In this document: positions 20,411 to 29,890 of the stretch, one piece after another | Layout: each line of letters begins with the position of its first letter | Numbering within the stretch: the stretch's first letter is position 1 | Assembly (NCBI GenBank): GCA_022763805.1 | Contig: JALERC010000079.1 | Location: 76,620 to 120,976 of the forward strand | DNA: 44,357 nucleotides | Reading direction: 5' to 3' | DNA from: Mycoplasmatota bacterium | Lineage (GTDB): Bacteria > Bacillota_I > Bacilli_A > RF39 > UBA660 | The notes under the pieces: model-generated | The model's database searches: none | What the model saw: the letters and a program-made list of their open reading frames with translations, nothing else | Told to the model about the DNA's origin: nothing | Program-made: the position numbers and the translations under genes

Positions 20411-20857
20411 ATGAAAGTAATTTTTATAAAAGATTTAAAAGGTCAAGGAAAAAAAGGTGATATCAAAAATGTAAAAGATGGATATGGCATGAATTTCCTA
20501 ATTAAAAACGGATATGCTGTTATTGCTAATGAAGGTAATGTTAAACATCAAGAAACCTTAAATTTAAAAAAACAATTAGAAGAAAATGAAAAAATTAATG
20601 AGGCAAAAAAACTTAAAAATTTAATTGAAAAACAAACATTAAAGTTTTATGTCAAAACAGGTACAGCAGATAAAGTTTTCGGAACTATTAGTTCAAAACA
20701 AATAGCTGCTGAACTTAAAAATAAAAATATTATCATAGATAAGAAATTAATAGATAAAGATATGAATATAAACTGCTTAGGAACACATATTGTGAAAATT
20801 AATTTACATAAAAGTGTTGTAGCAGAATTAAGAGTTGAATTAAAAAAAGAAAGTTAG
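20411..20857 (+). CDS. rplI: 50S ribosomal protein L9
   Basis: [36 protein letters not shown]. Confidence 0.96.
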   Translation: MKVIFIKDLKGQGKKGDIKNVKDGYGMNFLIKNGYAVIANEGNVKHQETLNLKKQLEENEKINEAKKLKNLIEKQTLKFYVKTGTADKVFGTISSKQIAAELKNKNIIIDKKLIDKDMNINCLGTHIVKINLHKSVVAELRVELKKES

Positions 20858-20866
20858 GTGATATAA

Positions 20867-22222
20867 GTGACAGAAAAAATAATGCCACAAGCAATCGAGA
20901 TTGAACAATGTGTTTTAGGGGCTATGTTTTTATCTGACCAAGCAGTTAAAAAATGTGTTGAAAACTTAACACCGGATGTTTTCTTTTTAGATGCTCATCG
21001 TAAAATTTTTGAAGTTATGCAAAATCTATCGGAACAAAATATTATGATAGATGCTCCTTTAGTAATTGCTGAACTTGAAAAAAGAGGTATTTTAGATAGT
21101 GTTGGTGGAACGGAATATTTAACAGTAATACTTAATAGTGTTATTTCATCATCAAATATTGATGAACATATTAAAATAGTTAATGAAAAAGCAATTCTAA
21201 GAAGGTTAATAGATGTTTCATCATCAATTATTGATAATGCATATGATGGTGATAATGAACTATCGGATGTATTAGAAAACGCTGAAACTAAAATATTAAA
21301 TGTAGTAAAAACAAGAAAAGGTAGTGAATTTAAATCTATTCAAGATGTTCTTAATAGAACTGTAGAACAAATTAATAGAATAGTTGATAACAAAGGTGAA
21401 GTTACTGGATTATCAACTGGATTCACAGATTTAGATAAATTAACAACTGGATTTCATCCACATGAGTTAATTATTATTGCAGCTAGACCTGCAATGGGTA
21501 AAACAGCTTTTGCTTTAAATTTAGCAACTAATATTGCTCAAAGTACTACTAAAACAGTAGCTTTATTTAATATGGAAATGGGTGCTGAGCAATTAGCAAT
21601 GCGTATGATTGCTGCTGAAGGTGAATTAGATCAAGGAAAATTAAAAAGGGGCGAACTTGATAAAAATGATTTTAATAAAATTGATGAAGCTGTAGCAAGA
21701 CTTGGAAATACTAATTTAGTTATTGATGATACTAGTGGTATGACAATTGGTGAAATCAAAGCTAAATGTAGAAGACTTGCTTCTTCAGAAAATGGTTTAG
21801 GAATAGTTATAATAGACTATTTAACATTAATCATGGGTTCTACTAAATATCAAGGCAATAGACAACAAGAAGTTTCAGAAATTTCGCGCTCATTAAAAAC
21901 TATGGCAATGGAGTTAGATATTCCTGTTGTAGCACTTGCACAATTATCTCGTAATGTTGAACAAAGAGATGATAAAAGACCGATGTTATCAGATTTAAGG
22001 GAATCTGGATCTATAGAACAAGATGCTGATATTGTTGCATTTTTATATAGAGATGACTATTATCAATTAAAAAAAGGACAAGAAGAAACAAGTGATATTA
22101 GTCAAAGTGAATTTATAGTTGCTAAACATCGTAGTGGTCCTACAGATACTATTAATTTATTATTTAAAAGAAATATTAGTAAATTTGTTAGTATTGTTAA
22201 AAAAGAAACAGAGAACGGGTGA
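20867..22222 (+). CDS. dnaB: Replicative DNA helicase DnaB
   Basis: ARPAMGKTAFALNLA; GTG start; follows rplI. Confidence 0.96.
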   Translation: MTEKIMPQAIEIEQCVLGAMFLSDQAVKKCVENLTPDVFFLDAHRKIFEVMQNLSEQNIMIDAPLVIAELEKRGILDSVGGTEYLTVILNSVISSSNIDEHIKIVNEKAILRRLIDVSSSIIDNAYDGDNELSDVLENAETKILNVVKTRKGSEFKSIQDVLNRTVEQINRIVDNKGEVTGLSTGFTDLDKLTTGFHPHELIIIAARPAMGKTAFALNLATNIAQSTTKTVALFNMEMGAEQLAMRMIAAEGELDQGKLKRGELDKNDFNKIDEAVARLGNTNLVIDDTSGMTIGEIKAKCRRLASSENGLGIVIIDYLTLIMGSTKYQGNRQQEVSEISRSLKTMAMELDIPVVALAQLSRNVEQRDDKRPMLSDLRESGSIEQDADIVAFLYRDDYYQLKKGQEETSDISQSEFIVAKHRSGPTDTINLLFKRNISKFVSIVKKETENG

Positions 22223-23694
22223 TTAATTTGAAAAAAGTATTACTATGGCTGTTTATGATTTTACTAAGTATAGCCGTTATTTTACTTGGTTTTGATAATA
22301 AGAAAAATATTGTACCAAATTATTTATATCAAGTATATTTAGATGATCAAATTTTAGGTGTTATTGATGATAAAGAAGAATTATATAATTACATTGATAG
22401 AGAAGGAAAAAATATTAAAGAAAAGTACAAAGCTAAAAAAGTCAATGCTCCTAATGGATTAGATGTAAAAAAAATAGTTACATATGATGATAAAGTTGAT
22501 GATGTTAAAGAAGTTTATAATAAAATTAAAGAATTAAAACCTTTAACAATTACTGGATATCAATTTACTATTAAACATGAAGAAACTGATGAAGAAGGTA
22601 ATGAAAAAACAGTAAATGATGTTATTTATGTTACAGATGATAAAATATTTAAAGAATCAATGGAAAATACAATTATAAGTTTTATTGGTGAAGATAATTA
22701 TAATAAATATAAAGATAATTCACAAACAAAAATTAAAGATATAGGTATCTATTATAAAAATATTTATATTGATAATGTTATTACTAATAAAAAAGTTAAT
22801 ATTTCAGTTAATGAAAAGATATATAATGATGTAAGTGATTTATCACAATATATATTATTTTCAGAAAATAATAATAATAAAACATATACCGTAAAAGAAG
22901 GAGATACTATAGAAAAAATATCTGAAAATAATAAAATAAGTGTTCAAGAATTCTTAGTATCAAACCCTGAGTTTTCATCTGTTGACAATATATTATATCC
23001 TGGTCAAACAGTATCAGTTGCTTATGCTAATCCAATTGTTGATGTAGTAGCTGCTGTTGAAAAAGTAGATGATCAAACAAGTTATTTTACTGTTGAGGAA
23101 CGTGCTTCCAATGATATGATTATTGGATATGATAAAGTTATCCAAGAAGGAGAAAATGGTATTAACCGTGTTACTCAAGATATTATATATAAAAATGGAT
23201 TTATATCATCAGCAGAAATCACAAATCAAGTAGTTATAAAACCAACAACTAATAAAATAGTTGAAGTTGGAACTAAATATGTATCAGGTGTTGCAGGTGG
23301 ATACTGGAGTTGGCCTACAACTAGTAGAACCATTTCTTCACCATTTGGATGGAGATCTGGAGGATTCCATGAAGGACTTGATATATATAATTATTATGGT
23401 GCTCCAATATATGCTGCTAATAACGGTGTTGTTACAAATGCAGGTTGGTACGGAACATATGGTATTTTCGTTGGTATAAATCATAATAATGGATATGGTA
23501 CTGGATATGGACACATGTCTGCGTTAGCTCCTGGTATTCAAGTAGGTTCTGTTGTAGAACGTGGTCAAGTTATTGGTTATATTGGTTCAACAGGATATTC
23601 TACTGGACCTCATGTTCATTTTGAATTATATTCTGGGTCTAAGCATCCTGGCTATAATTTTGGATTGTTCCTAGATCCTAATATATTATATTAA
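22219..23694 (+). CDS. LysM + M23 peptidase (G5-like central region)
   Basis: TYTVKEGDTIEKISENNKISVQEFLVSNP (LysM); FHEGLDIYNYYGAPIYAANNG...GPHVHFELY (intact HxxxD/HxH). Confidence 0.9.
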   Translation: MINLKKVLLWLFMILLSIAVILLGFDNKKNIVPNYLYQVYLDDQILGVIDDKEELYNYIDREGKNIKEKYKAKKVNAPNGLDVKKIVTYDDKVDDVKEVYNKIKELKPLTITGYQFTIKHEETDEEGNEKTVNDVIYVTDDKIFKESMENTIISFIGEDNYNKYKDNSQTKIKDIGIYYKNIYIDNVITNKKVNISVNEKIYNDVSDLSQYILFSENNNNKTYTVKEGDTIEKISENNKISVQEFLVSNPEFSSVDNILYPGQTVSVAYANPIVDVVAAVEKVDDQTSYFTVEERASNDMIIGYDKVIQEGENGINRVTQDIIYKNGFISSAEITNQVVIKPTTNKIVEVGTKYVSGVAGGYWSWPTTSRTISSPFGWRSGGFHEGLDIYNYYGAPIYAANNGVVTNAGWYGTYGIFVGINHNNGYGTGYGHMSALAPGIQVGSVVERGQVIGYIGSTGYSTGPHVHFELYSGSKHPGYNFGLFLDPNILY

Positions 23695-24437
23695 TGAAAT
23701 ATTGTGTTTTAACAAGTGGATCTAAAGGAAATTGTACCTATATCGAAATAAATAATAAAAAATATTTAATTGATGCTGGTACTAATTTCCTTTATATTTC
23801 CAATAAATTAAAAGAAATTGATATAGATATTAAAGATATTGAAGGAATATTCATAACACATTGCCATGATGATCATACAAGTGCCCTTAAAAGAATTATA
23901 AAAGTAGTAAATCCTATAATTTATATAACTGAAAAAACAAAAAAAGAACTTAAAATTGATTTAAATAATTATATATTGTTAGAAGAGAATAATATAATAA
24001 ATAACATAAATGTTAAAACAATAAAGCTATCTCATGATGTTGCAGATTGCCGAGGATATATTTTTGAATATAATAATAAATCTTTGGTATATATTACAGA
24101 TACAGGATATATAAATGTAAAATATAATGATTATTTATATAATAAAAATGCATATATTATTGAATCTAATCATGATGTTGAAATGTTAATGAATAGTAGT
24201 AGACCATACTTTCTAAAAATGCGTATTCTTGGTGATGAAGGTCATATTTCTAATAAAGATTGTTCATATTATTTAAAACAGTTTGTTGGAAATGAAACTA
24301 AAAATATTGTATTAGCACATTTAAGTGAAAACAATAATACTCAAGAATTAGCTCTTGAAGAAATTAGTAAGAATAATTTTAAATGTGATATAAATATTGC
24401 ATTACAAAATGAAAGAACTGAGGTTTTTAATATATGA
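23694..24437 (+). CDS. Metallo-beta-lactamase fold hydrolase (YycJ/WalJ-like)
   Basis: TSGSKGNCTYIEI, THCHDDHTSAL. Confidence 0.88.
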   Translation: MKYCVLTSGSKGNCTYIEINNKKYLIDAGTNFLYISNKLKEIDIDIKDIEGIFITHCHDDHTSALKRIIKVVNPIIYITEKTKKELKIDLNNYILLEENNIINNINVKTIKLSHDVADCRGYIFEYNNKSLVYITDTGYINVKYNDYLYNKNAYIIESNHDVEMLMNSSRPYFLKMRILGDEGHISNKDCSYYLKQFVGNETKNIVLAHLSENNNTQELALEEISKNNFKCDINIALQNERTEVFNI

Positions 24438-24889
24438 TAAAATTAATTACTGTAGGGAAAATTAAAGAAAAGTATTTGAAAGATGCTATTTTAGAATATA
24501 CTAAAAGAATTTCCAAATATACAAAGTTAGAAATTATAGAATTACAAGATTATGATTATGACAATAAACAAATTGTACTCGAAAAAGAAAAAGAGAACAT
24601 TATAAAACATATTAATTCCAGAGATTATGTTATTACAATGCAAATAGAAGGCAAAAATATTTCTAGTGAAGATTTTGCTGATAAAATTGATAAAGTATTT
24701 GTTACAAATCCTAATATTGTTTTTATAATAGGTGGTTCATATGGACTACATGATGATATTAAAAAAATATCAAATTTTTCCTTATCTTTTTCAAAAATGA
24801 CATTCCCTCATCAATTATTTAGGGTTTTATTGCTTGAACAAATTTATAGAGCATATAAAATAATAAATAATGAGAGTTACCACAAATAG
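24434..24889 (+). CDS. rlmH: 23S rRNA pseudouridine1915-N3-methyltransferase RlmH
   Basis: IGGSYGLHDDIKK...MTFPHQLFRVLLLEQIYRAYKI. Confidence 0.96.
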   Translation: MIKLITVGKIKEKYLKDAILEYTKRISKYTKLEIIELQDYDYDNKQIVLEKEKENIIKHINSRDYVITMQIEGKNISSEDFADKIDKVFVTNPNIVFIIGGSYGLHDDIKKISNFSLSFSKMTFPHQLFRVLLLEQIYRAYKIINNESYHK

Positions 24890-24906
24890 GAGTTTTTTGT
24901 AACTCC
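24870..24906 (+). terminator. Terminator-like hairpin overlapping rlmH stop
   Basis: GAGTTAC...GTAACTC enclosing the rlmH stop codon. Confidence 0.5.
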
Positions 24907-24970
24907 TTATTTTATTGCCTTTTTTATAAAAAAAATATATAATATAAATGAAAATAGAAAGAGGTATATT

Positions 24971-25819
24971 ATGTTAGAAAATATGAAAAATATGCTTGAA
25001 AAAGCTAAAAAAGAAAAATATGCAGTTCCTCATTTAAATATTAATAATTTGGAATGGGCAAAATATATTTTAGAAGAATGTCAAGAATTGAATTCTCCTG
25101 TAATCTTAGGTGTAAGCGAAGGAGCTGCTAAATATATGGGAGGTTATAATGTTATTAGTGGAATGGTAAATGGTTTATTAAAAGATTTAAATATTACTAT
25201 TCCAGTAGCATTACATTTAGACCATGGTAGCAGTTTTGAAACTTGTAAAAAAGCAATAGATGCAGGTTTTTCTTCAGTTATGATTGATGGTTCTAAATTA
25301 AATTTAGAAGATAATATTAAAGTAACTAAGGAAGTTATTGCATATGCAGAAAGCAAAAATGTTAGTGTTGAAGCTGAGATAGGATGTATTGGTGGATCTG
25401 AAGATGGTGTTTCTAATGAAATTTTACACGCAAAAACTGAAGATTGTGTTAAAATAGTTAATGAAACAAATTTATGTACTTTAGCTCCTGCTTTAGGAAG
25501 TGTGCATGGAATATATAAAGGTGAGCCAAATTTAAATTTTGAAAGAATGAAAGAAATTAGTGAAAAAACTAATTTACCTTTGGTACTTCATGGTGGTACA
25601 GGAATTCCTGATGATAAAATTAAAATGGCTATTTCATGTGGCATTTCAAAAATTAATGTTAATACTGAATTACAATTAGCATGGCATGGTGCTTTAAAAA
25701 AATTTGTATTAAATAATGACGCTTATGACCCAAGAAAAGTTATTGGTTCAGGTGAATCAGCTATTAAAGAAGCTATTAAAGCTAAGGTTATTTTATTTGG
25801 TTCAAATAATAAAGCATAA
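24971..25819 (+). CDS. fba: Class II fructose-bisphosphate aldolase
   Basis: VALHLDHGSSFE, VLHGGTGIPD. Confidence 0.93.
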   Translation: MLENMKNMLEKAKKEKYAVPHLNINNLEWAKYILEECQELNSPVILGVSEGAAKYMGGYNVISGMVNGLLKDLNITIPVALHLDHGSSFETCKKAIDAGFSSVMIDGSKLNLEDNIKVTKEVIAYAESKNVSVEAEIGCIGGSEDGVSNEILHAKTEDCVKIVNETNLCTLAPALGSVHGIYKGEPNLNFERMKEISEKTNLPLVLHGGTGIPDDKIKMAISCGISKINVNTELQLAWHGALKKFVLNNDAYDPRKVIGSGESAIKEAIKAKVILFGSNNKA

Positions 25820-25831
25820 TGGAGGAATACT

Positions 25832-27091
25832 ATGAAACAAATTAAAATAGAAGGTGGAATAAAATTAAGTGGAACTATTAATGTCGGTGGTGCTAAAAAT
25901 AGTGCTGTAGCATTAGTTCCTGCATCAATATTATCTGATGAAGAGATAGTTATTGATAATATTCCAGAAATTTCTGATATAGATGCATTAGATGAAATAT
26001 TAGAGTATTTAGGTGCAAATGTAACAAGAACTAAAAATAGTATGAAAATTGATTCTAAATCAATAGTAAATAAAGAAATTCCAGAAAATATTTCAAAAAA
26101 ATTAAGAGCATCATATTATTTTATGTCAGCATTACTAGGTAAATACAAACATGTTGAAATGTATTTTCCAGGAGGATGTTCTATTGGGGCAAGACCTATT
26201 GATCAAACTTTAAAAGGATTTAGAGCATTAGGCGCTGATGTACAAGAAGTAAATAATAAATTTATTATTGATGCTAAAGAATTAAAGGGTGCTAATGTAT
26301 ATTTGGATATGCCTAGTGTAGGTGCAACAATCAACACATTATTAGTTGCTGTAAAGGCAAAAGGTAAAACTGTTATAGAAAATGCTGCAAAAGAGCCAGA
26401 AATTGTAAATGTTGCAACTTTTTTAAATAATATGGGTGCTAAAATTAAAGGTGCTGGAACAAGTAGAATTACTATTGAAGGTGTAGAAAGACTACATAAG
26501 TGTTATATTGAAGTTATTCCTGACAGAATAGAAGCAGGCACATATATTATTGCGGGTGCATTAATTGGAGAAAATTTAAAAGTTAATAATTTAATTCCAA
26601 GTCATATTGAAAATTTGCTTTCTAAATTAAAAGAAATGAATGTTGATATTGAAGTTGGTGATGATTATGTAAATGTTTCATCAAAAAACATTAACAATAT
26701 GAAACCTATTAAAGTTAAAACTCTAGGATATCCTGGATTTCCTACTGATTTACAACAACCTTTAGTTACTTTGCTTACACAAGCTAATGGTATATCAACA
26801 TTGGAAGAAACAATTTATGAAAACAGATTTCAAAATGTTGAATATTTGAATAAAATGGGGTCTAACATAGATATATTTGATAAAAAAATATTTATTAAAG
26901 GACCTACAAAATTACATGCAGAAACTGTTAAAGCAACTGATTTACGTGCTGGAGCTTGTTTAGTTCTTGCAGGTTTAATGTCAAATGGCGTAACAACTGT
27001 AACAAATGTTGAACATGTTTTAAGAGGATATGAAAATATCATTGAAAAACTTACCAATGTGGGTGCTAAAATTAAGTTAGAAGAAATATAA
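25832..27091 (+). CDS. murA: UDP-N-acetylglucosamine 1-carboxyvinyltransferase
   Basis: GGAKNSAVALVPASIL; DLRAGACLVLAGL. Confidence 0.96.
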   Translation: MKQIKIEGGIKLSGTINVGGAKNSAVALVPASILSDEEIVIDNIPEISDIDALDEILEYLGANVTRTKNSMKIDSKSIVNKEIPENISKKLRASYYFMSALLGKYKHVEMYFPGGCSIGARPIDQTLKGFRALGADVQEVNNKFIIDAKELKGANVYLDMPSVGATINTLLVAVKAKGKTVIENAAKEPEIVNVATFLNNMGAKIKGAGTSRITIEGVERLHKCYIEVIPDRIEAGTYIIAGALIGENLKVNNLIPSHIENLLSKLKEMNVDIEVGDDYVNVSSKNINNMKPIKVKTLGYPGFPTDLQQPLVTLLTQANGISTLEETIYENRFQNVEYLNKMGSNIDIFDKKIFIKGPTKLHAETVKATDLRAGACLVLAGLMSNGVTTVTNVEHVLRGYENIIEKLTNVGAKIKLEEI

Positions 27092-27093
27092 TA

Positions 27094-27117
27094 AAGTAGT
27101 ATAAACTACTTTTTTTA
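27094..27117 (+). terminator. Terminator after murA
   Basis: AAAGTAG-tataaa-CTACTTTTTTT. Confidence 0.75.
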
Positions 27118-27127
27118 TGGAGGAAAT

Positions 27128-27733
27128 ATGAAAAAATTAATTATCATTTTCTTAATTTTCTTTTCAATTTTTTACATTTATCTTTTAACTTGTGATGAGA
27201 AAATTTATTATCTATCTATCTCTAATAATTATAATTCAAATGATTTTAGTAATATAATCGCAAAAAAATTAAAAAGAAACAACTTACTTGAAATACATGT
27301 AAATGAATTTTCTAATAATAATAATAGAATAACAGATTATATTGATATGATTGACGATAATAAATATATAATTAAAAATAACAAAAAAATTCATTTTAAA
27401 AATGCATTAATAAAAGCTGATATTATAACTCTTTCTTTAGGTACAAAAGATTTTATTACAAATTATGGAGATAGTACTGAAAAAGTATTAACTATAAGAA
27501 ATAATATAGAGACACTTATAAAAAAAATAAGAGAATATTCTAAAGAAGATATTTATTTTATAAGTATATATTCTGAATATGTCGACTCTAAATATATAGA
27601 TAAACTAAATAATGATATAAAAAGTATATGTAGTGATAACAAAATAAAATTTATTAATATAAATAATAATTATAATTATATAACAGAAAATAATAATGAG
27701 TTAATTAGTAAATATGTTATTATTAATAAATAA
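27128..27733 (+). CDS. Membrane-anchored protein with degenerate SGNH/GDSL-like fold
   Basis: N-terminal TM; YYLSISNNYNSNDF at block I position and ADIITLSLGTKDFI at block III position. Confidence 0.5.
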   Translation: MKKLIIIFLIFFSIFYIYLLTCDEKIYYLSISNNYNSNDFSNIIAKKLKRNNLLEIHVNEFSNNNNRITDYIDMIDDNKYIIKNNKKIHFKNALIKADIITLSLGTKDFITNYGDSTEKVLTIRNNIETLIKKIREYSKEDIYFISIYSEYVDSKYIDKLNNDIKSICSDNKIKFININNNYNYITENNNELISKYVIINK

Positions 27734-27784
27734 TTGTTGACTTTATATATAAAATATTGTTATAATATAAACGCAAAAAAATTA

Positions 27785-27807
27785 CTATGACATTTAGTAT
27801 GTCATGG
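27785..27807 (+). promoter_or_regulatory. Perfect hairpin in rpmE leader
   Basis: CTATGACAT-ttagt-ATGTCATGG. Confidence 0.6.
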
Positions 27808-27824
27808 CGGAAGGAGAAAGAAAT

Positions 27825-28034
27825 ATGAAAAAAGGAATTCATCCAAATTATGTTGATACACAAGTTACTTGTGCATGTGGAAATACTTTCACAGTAAAAT
27901 CAAATAAAAGTGAATTACATGTTGAAGTTTGCGATAAATGTCATCCTTTCTTTACAGGAAAACAAGGTAAAGCAGCTAAAACAGGACGTGTTGAAAAATT
28001 CAATCGTAAATATGGTCTTAATAATGAAAAATAG
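27825..28034 (+). CDS. rpmE: 50S ribosomal protein L31
   Basis: [51 protein letters not shown] 27825 with RBS aaggag; ORF-track start 27804 lies inside the leader hairpin. Confidence 0.96.
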   Translation: MKKGIHPNYVDTQVTCACGNTFTVKSNKSELHVEVCDKCHPFFTGKQGKAAKTGRVEKFNRKYGLNNEK

Positions 28035-28055
28035 TCAAAAGTTGACTATTTTTTA
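28030..28055 (+). terminator. Terminator after rpmE
   Basis: AATAGTCAA-aag-TTGACTATTTTTT. Confidence 0.85.
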
Positions 28056-28096
28056 TTTTTATACTAACATATATATTAGTAAGGTGGTTTTTTAAC

Positions 28097-29170
28097 ATGA
28101 ATGAAAAAAAACAAACAATGATATTATTAACTACTTTATTTCTCATGGTAAGTATGTTAATATTATATCCTGTTTTAAAAATATCATTAAATAATAATAA
28201 TGAAGATAAAATTAAAAATAATGTTATTAATATAATAAGTGAAGTAAATAATTATTATAAAGAGAATACAATATTTAATGAAGAGTACCAAGTATTTACG
28301 ATTATGAATTATAATATTGTTGAAGAAGGATTAGTTATAAATGAAAAACTTCCTAAAGATGGGTATATATATATCAATAAAGAAGGAAAAGTTCAAATAG
28401 TAGCTAATGATGGTGAATATTGTATTATTAAAAAATATAATGATGAAGATATAACTATTACTAATGATAAAAAATGTAAAATCATTAATTCTGTAAAACT
28501 AGGTAATATAAATATTGCAGTTAGTGATGATAATAATGATGGACTATATAAAGTAAATGATTATTATGTTTACAGGGGATATGATCCTAATAATTATATT
28601 GAAATTAATAATATTTTATTTAGAATAGTAAAAATAGATAATTCTAAAAATATAACAATTATTAGTAATAACAAATTGATTGACAAATCGTGGGATACTA
28701 TTAATAATAATTATTCATTAACTAGAGAATCTAATATAGGTTATTATTTAAATAATAATGAGGACTTAAAATCGTTAAGAACATATGAAAATTTCGTTGA
28801 AAATGAATATTATAGTTATATGTATGAAGATCATAATTTTGATAATAATGAAAATTATTTTCAATTTGGTTCAGTAGTTTCACTTATTAACATAAATGAT
28901 TATATAAATGCATCACTTGACACTTCTTGTAAAAAAGATAGTTTTAGAAATGATTTATGTGGAAATGGTAATTGGTTAAAAACAGATTATGATTATTTTA
29001 GCATTGATAAATCAAGTGATTCTGTATATTCAATAAGTAGTGATGGAAAAATTTATGAGTCAGAAACAAATATAGAATTAGGAATACGTCCAATATTTAC
29101 ACTCAAATCTAATTTAGTATTTTATGGTGACGGAACTAAAGAAAATCCTTATAAAATAAAAGAAAAATAG
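28097..29170 (+). CDS. Membrane-anchored pilin-like surface protein
   Basis: N-terminal hydrophobic helix; C-terminal domain ILFRIVKIDNSKNITIISNNKLIDKSWD...ELGIRPIFTLKSNL...GDGTKENPYKI. Confidence 0.55.
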   Translation: MNEKKQTMILLTTLFLMVSMLILYPVLKISLNNNNEDKIKNNVINIISEVNNYYKENTIFNEEYQVFTIMNYNIVEEGLVINEKLPKDGYIYINKEGKVQIVANDGEYCIIKKYNDEDITITNDKKCKIINSVKLGNINIAVSDDNNDGLYKVNDYYVYRGYDPNNYIEINNILFRIVKIDNSKNITIISNNKLIDKSWDTINNNYSLTRESNIGYYLNNNEDLKSLRTYENFVENEYYSYMYEDHNFDNNENYFQFGSVVSLININDYINASLDTSCKKDSFRNDLCGNGNWLKTDYDYFSIDKSSDSVYSISSDGKIYESETNIELGIRPIFTLKSNLVFYGDGTKENPYKIKEK

Positions 29171-29201
29171 AAAAATGATTTATTTTTTCTATTTTTTTTG
29201 A
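29164..29201 (+). terminator. Terminator separating the pilin-like gene from the ncRNA locus
   Basis: AATAGAAAAA-tgattta-TTTTTTCTATT followed by T8. Confidence 0.75.
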
Positions 29202-29247
29202 TTGTCAAATAAAATGTATAGTGCGTAAAAAAAATCATTTTAGGTAT

Positions 29248-29256
29248 TGTTATAAT
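29248..29256 (+). promoter_or_regulatory. Extended -10 promoter for the ncRNA locus
   Basis: TGTTATAAT (TGnTATAAT); same layout as the rpiB promoter region (gttataattttaatagaggtgataatatg). Confidence 0.6.
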
Positions 29257-29730
29257 TTTAGAAGGTGTTATAATGAAACTAGAAGAGGTAGATAGATTGG
29301 CAAAGTAAAAAATTTAAAATGGAAAAAATAAGACCTTCCTTGAGGCATAGAGATATTCGAGAATGGGCACTCGAATGTAATAATTATATTTGGGAATTAT
29401 ATAAGAGTTAAAATTTTATATATCGACTTCTATATAAAATATTTAATTCACTCATTTTAAATTTTAAACTTAATAAAATAATCTATTGATAGATTATTAA
29501 AATAATTTCTATTAGGGCTAGAAATTATATATCTTATTTCTTCTATAATGATAGTTTAAATGTTTGTTAGTTGTCACTTAAAAATGTGAGTATGATTTAG
29601 TATTGAAATATTTAATTATTATTATTTTTAAAATTTGGTTATTGATCCGTTTGTAATCTTGGGACTGTATTACAAACAAATTACTTTGTTTATTGTAAAG
29701 AAAGTAAAACAAAGTTGTATTATAATATTT

Positions 29731-29777
29731 GAATTCCAAAAGAATGAATAAAAAAGAGAATTAGGGAAAAGTAGATA
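29731..29777 (+). repeat. Internal ncRNA module copy A
   Basis: GAATTCCAAAAgAATG...GAATTaGGGAAAAGTAGATA, enclosed by stem 29716-29730/29778-29792. Confidence 0.8.
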
Positions 29778-29839
29778 ATGTTATAATTACAAATACCTTT
29801 TAGTAGACGTTGATTAATCTAAAAGTATTTAATCAAGTT

Positions 29840-29890
29840 GAATTCCAAAAAAATGTGTGTTTATAGTGGGAATAGAGGGAAAAGTAGATA
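29840..29890 (+). repeat. Internal ncRNA module copy B
   Basis: GAATTCCAAAAaAATG...GGAATAGaGGGAAAAGTAGATA, enclosed by TTAATCAA/TTGATTAA stem. Confidence 0.8.
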
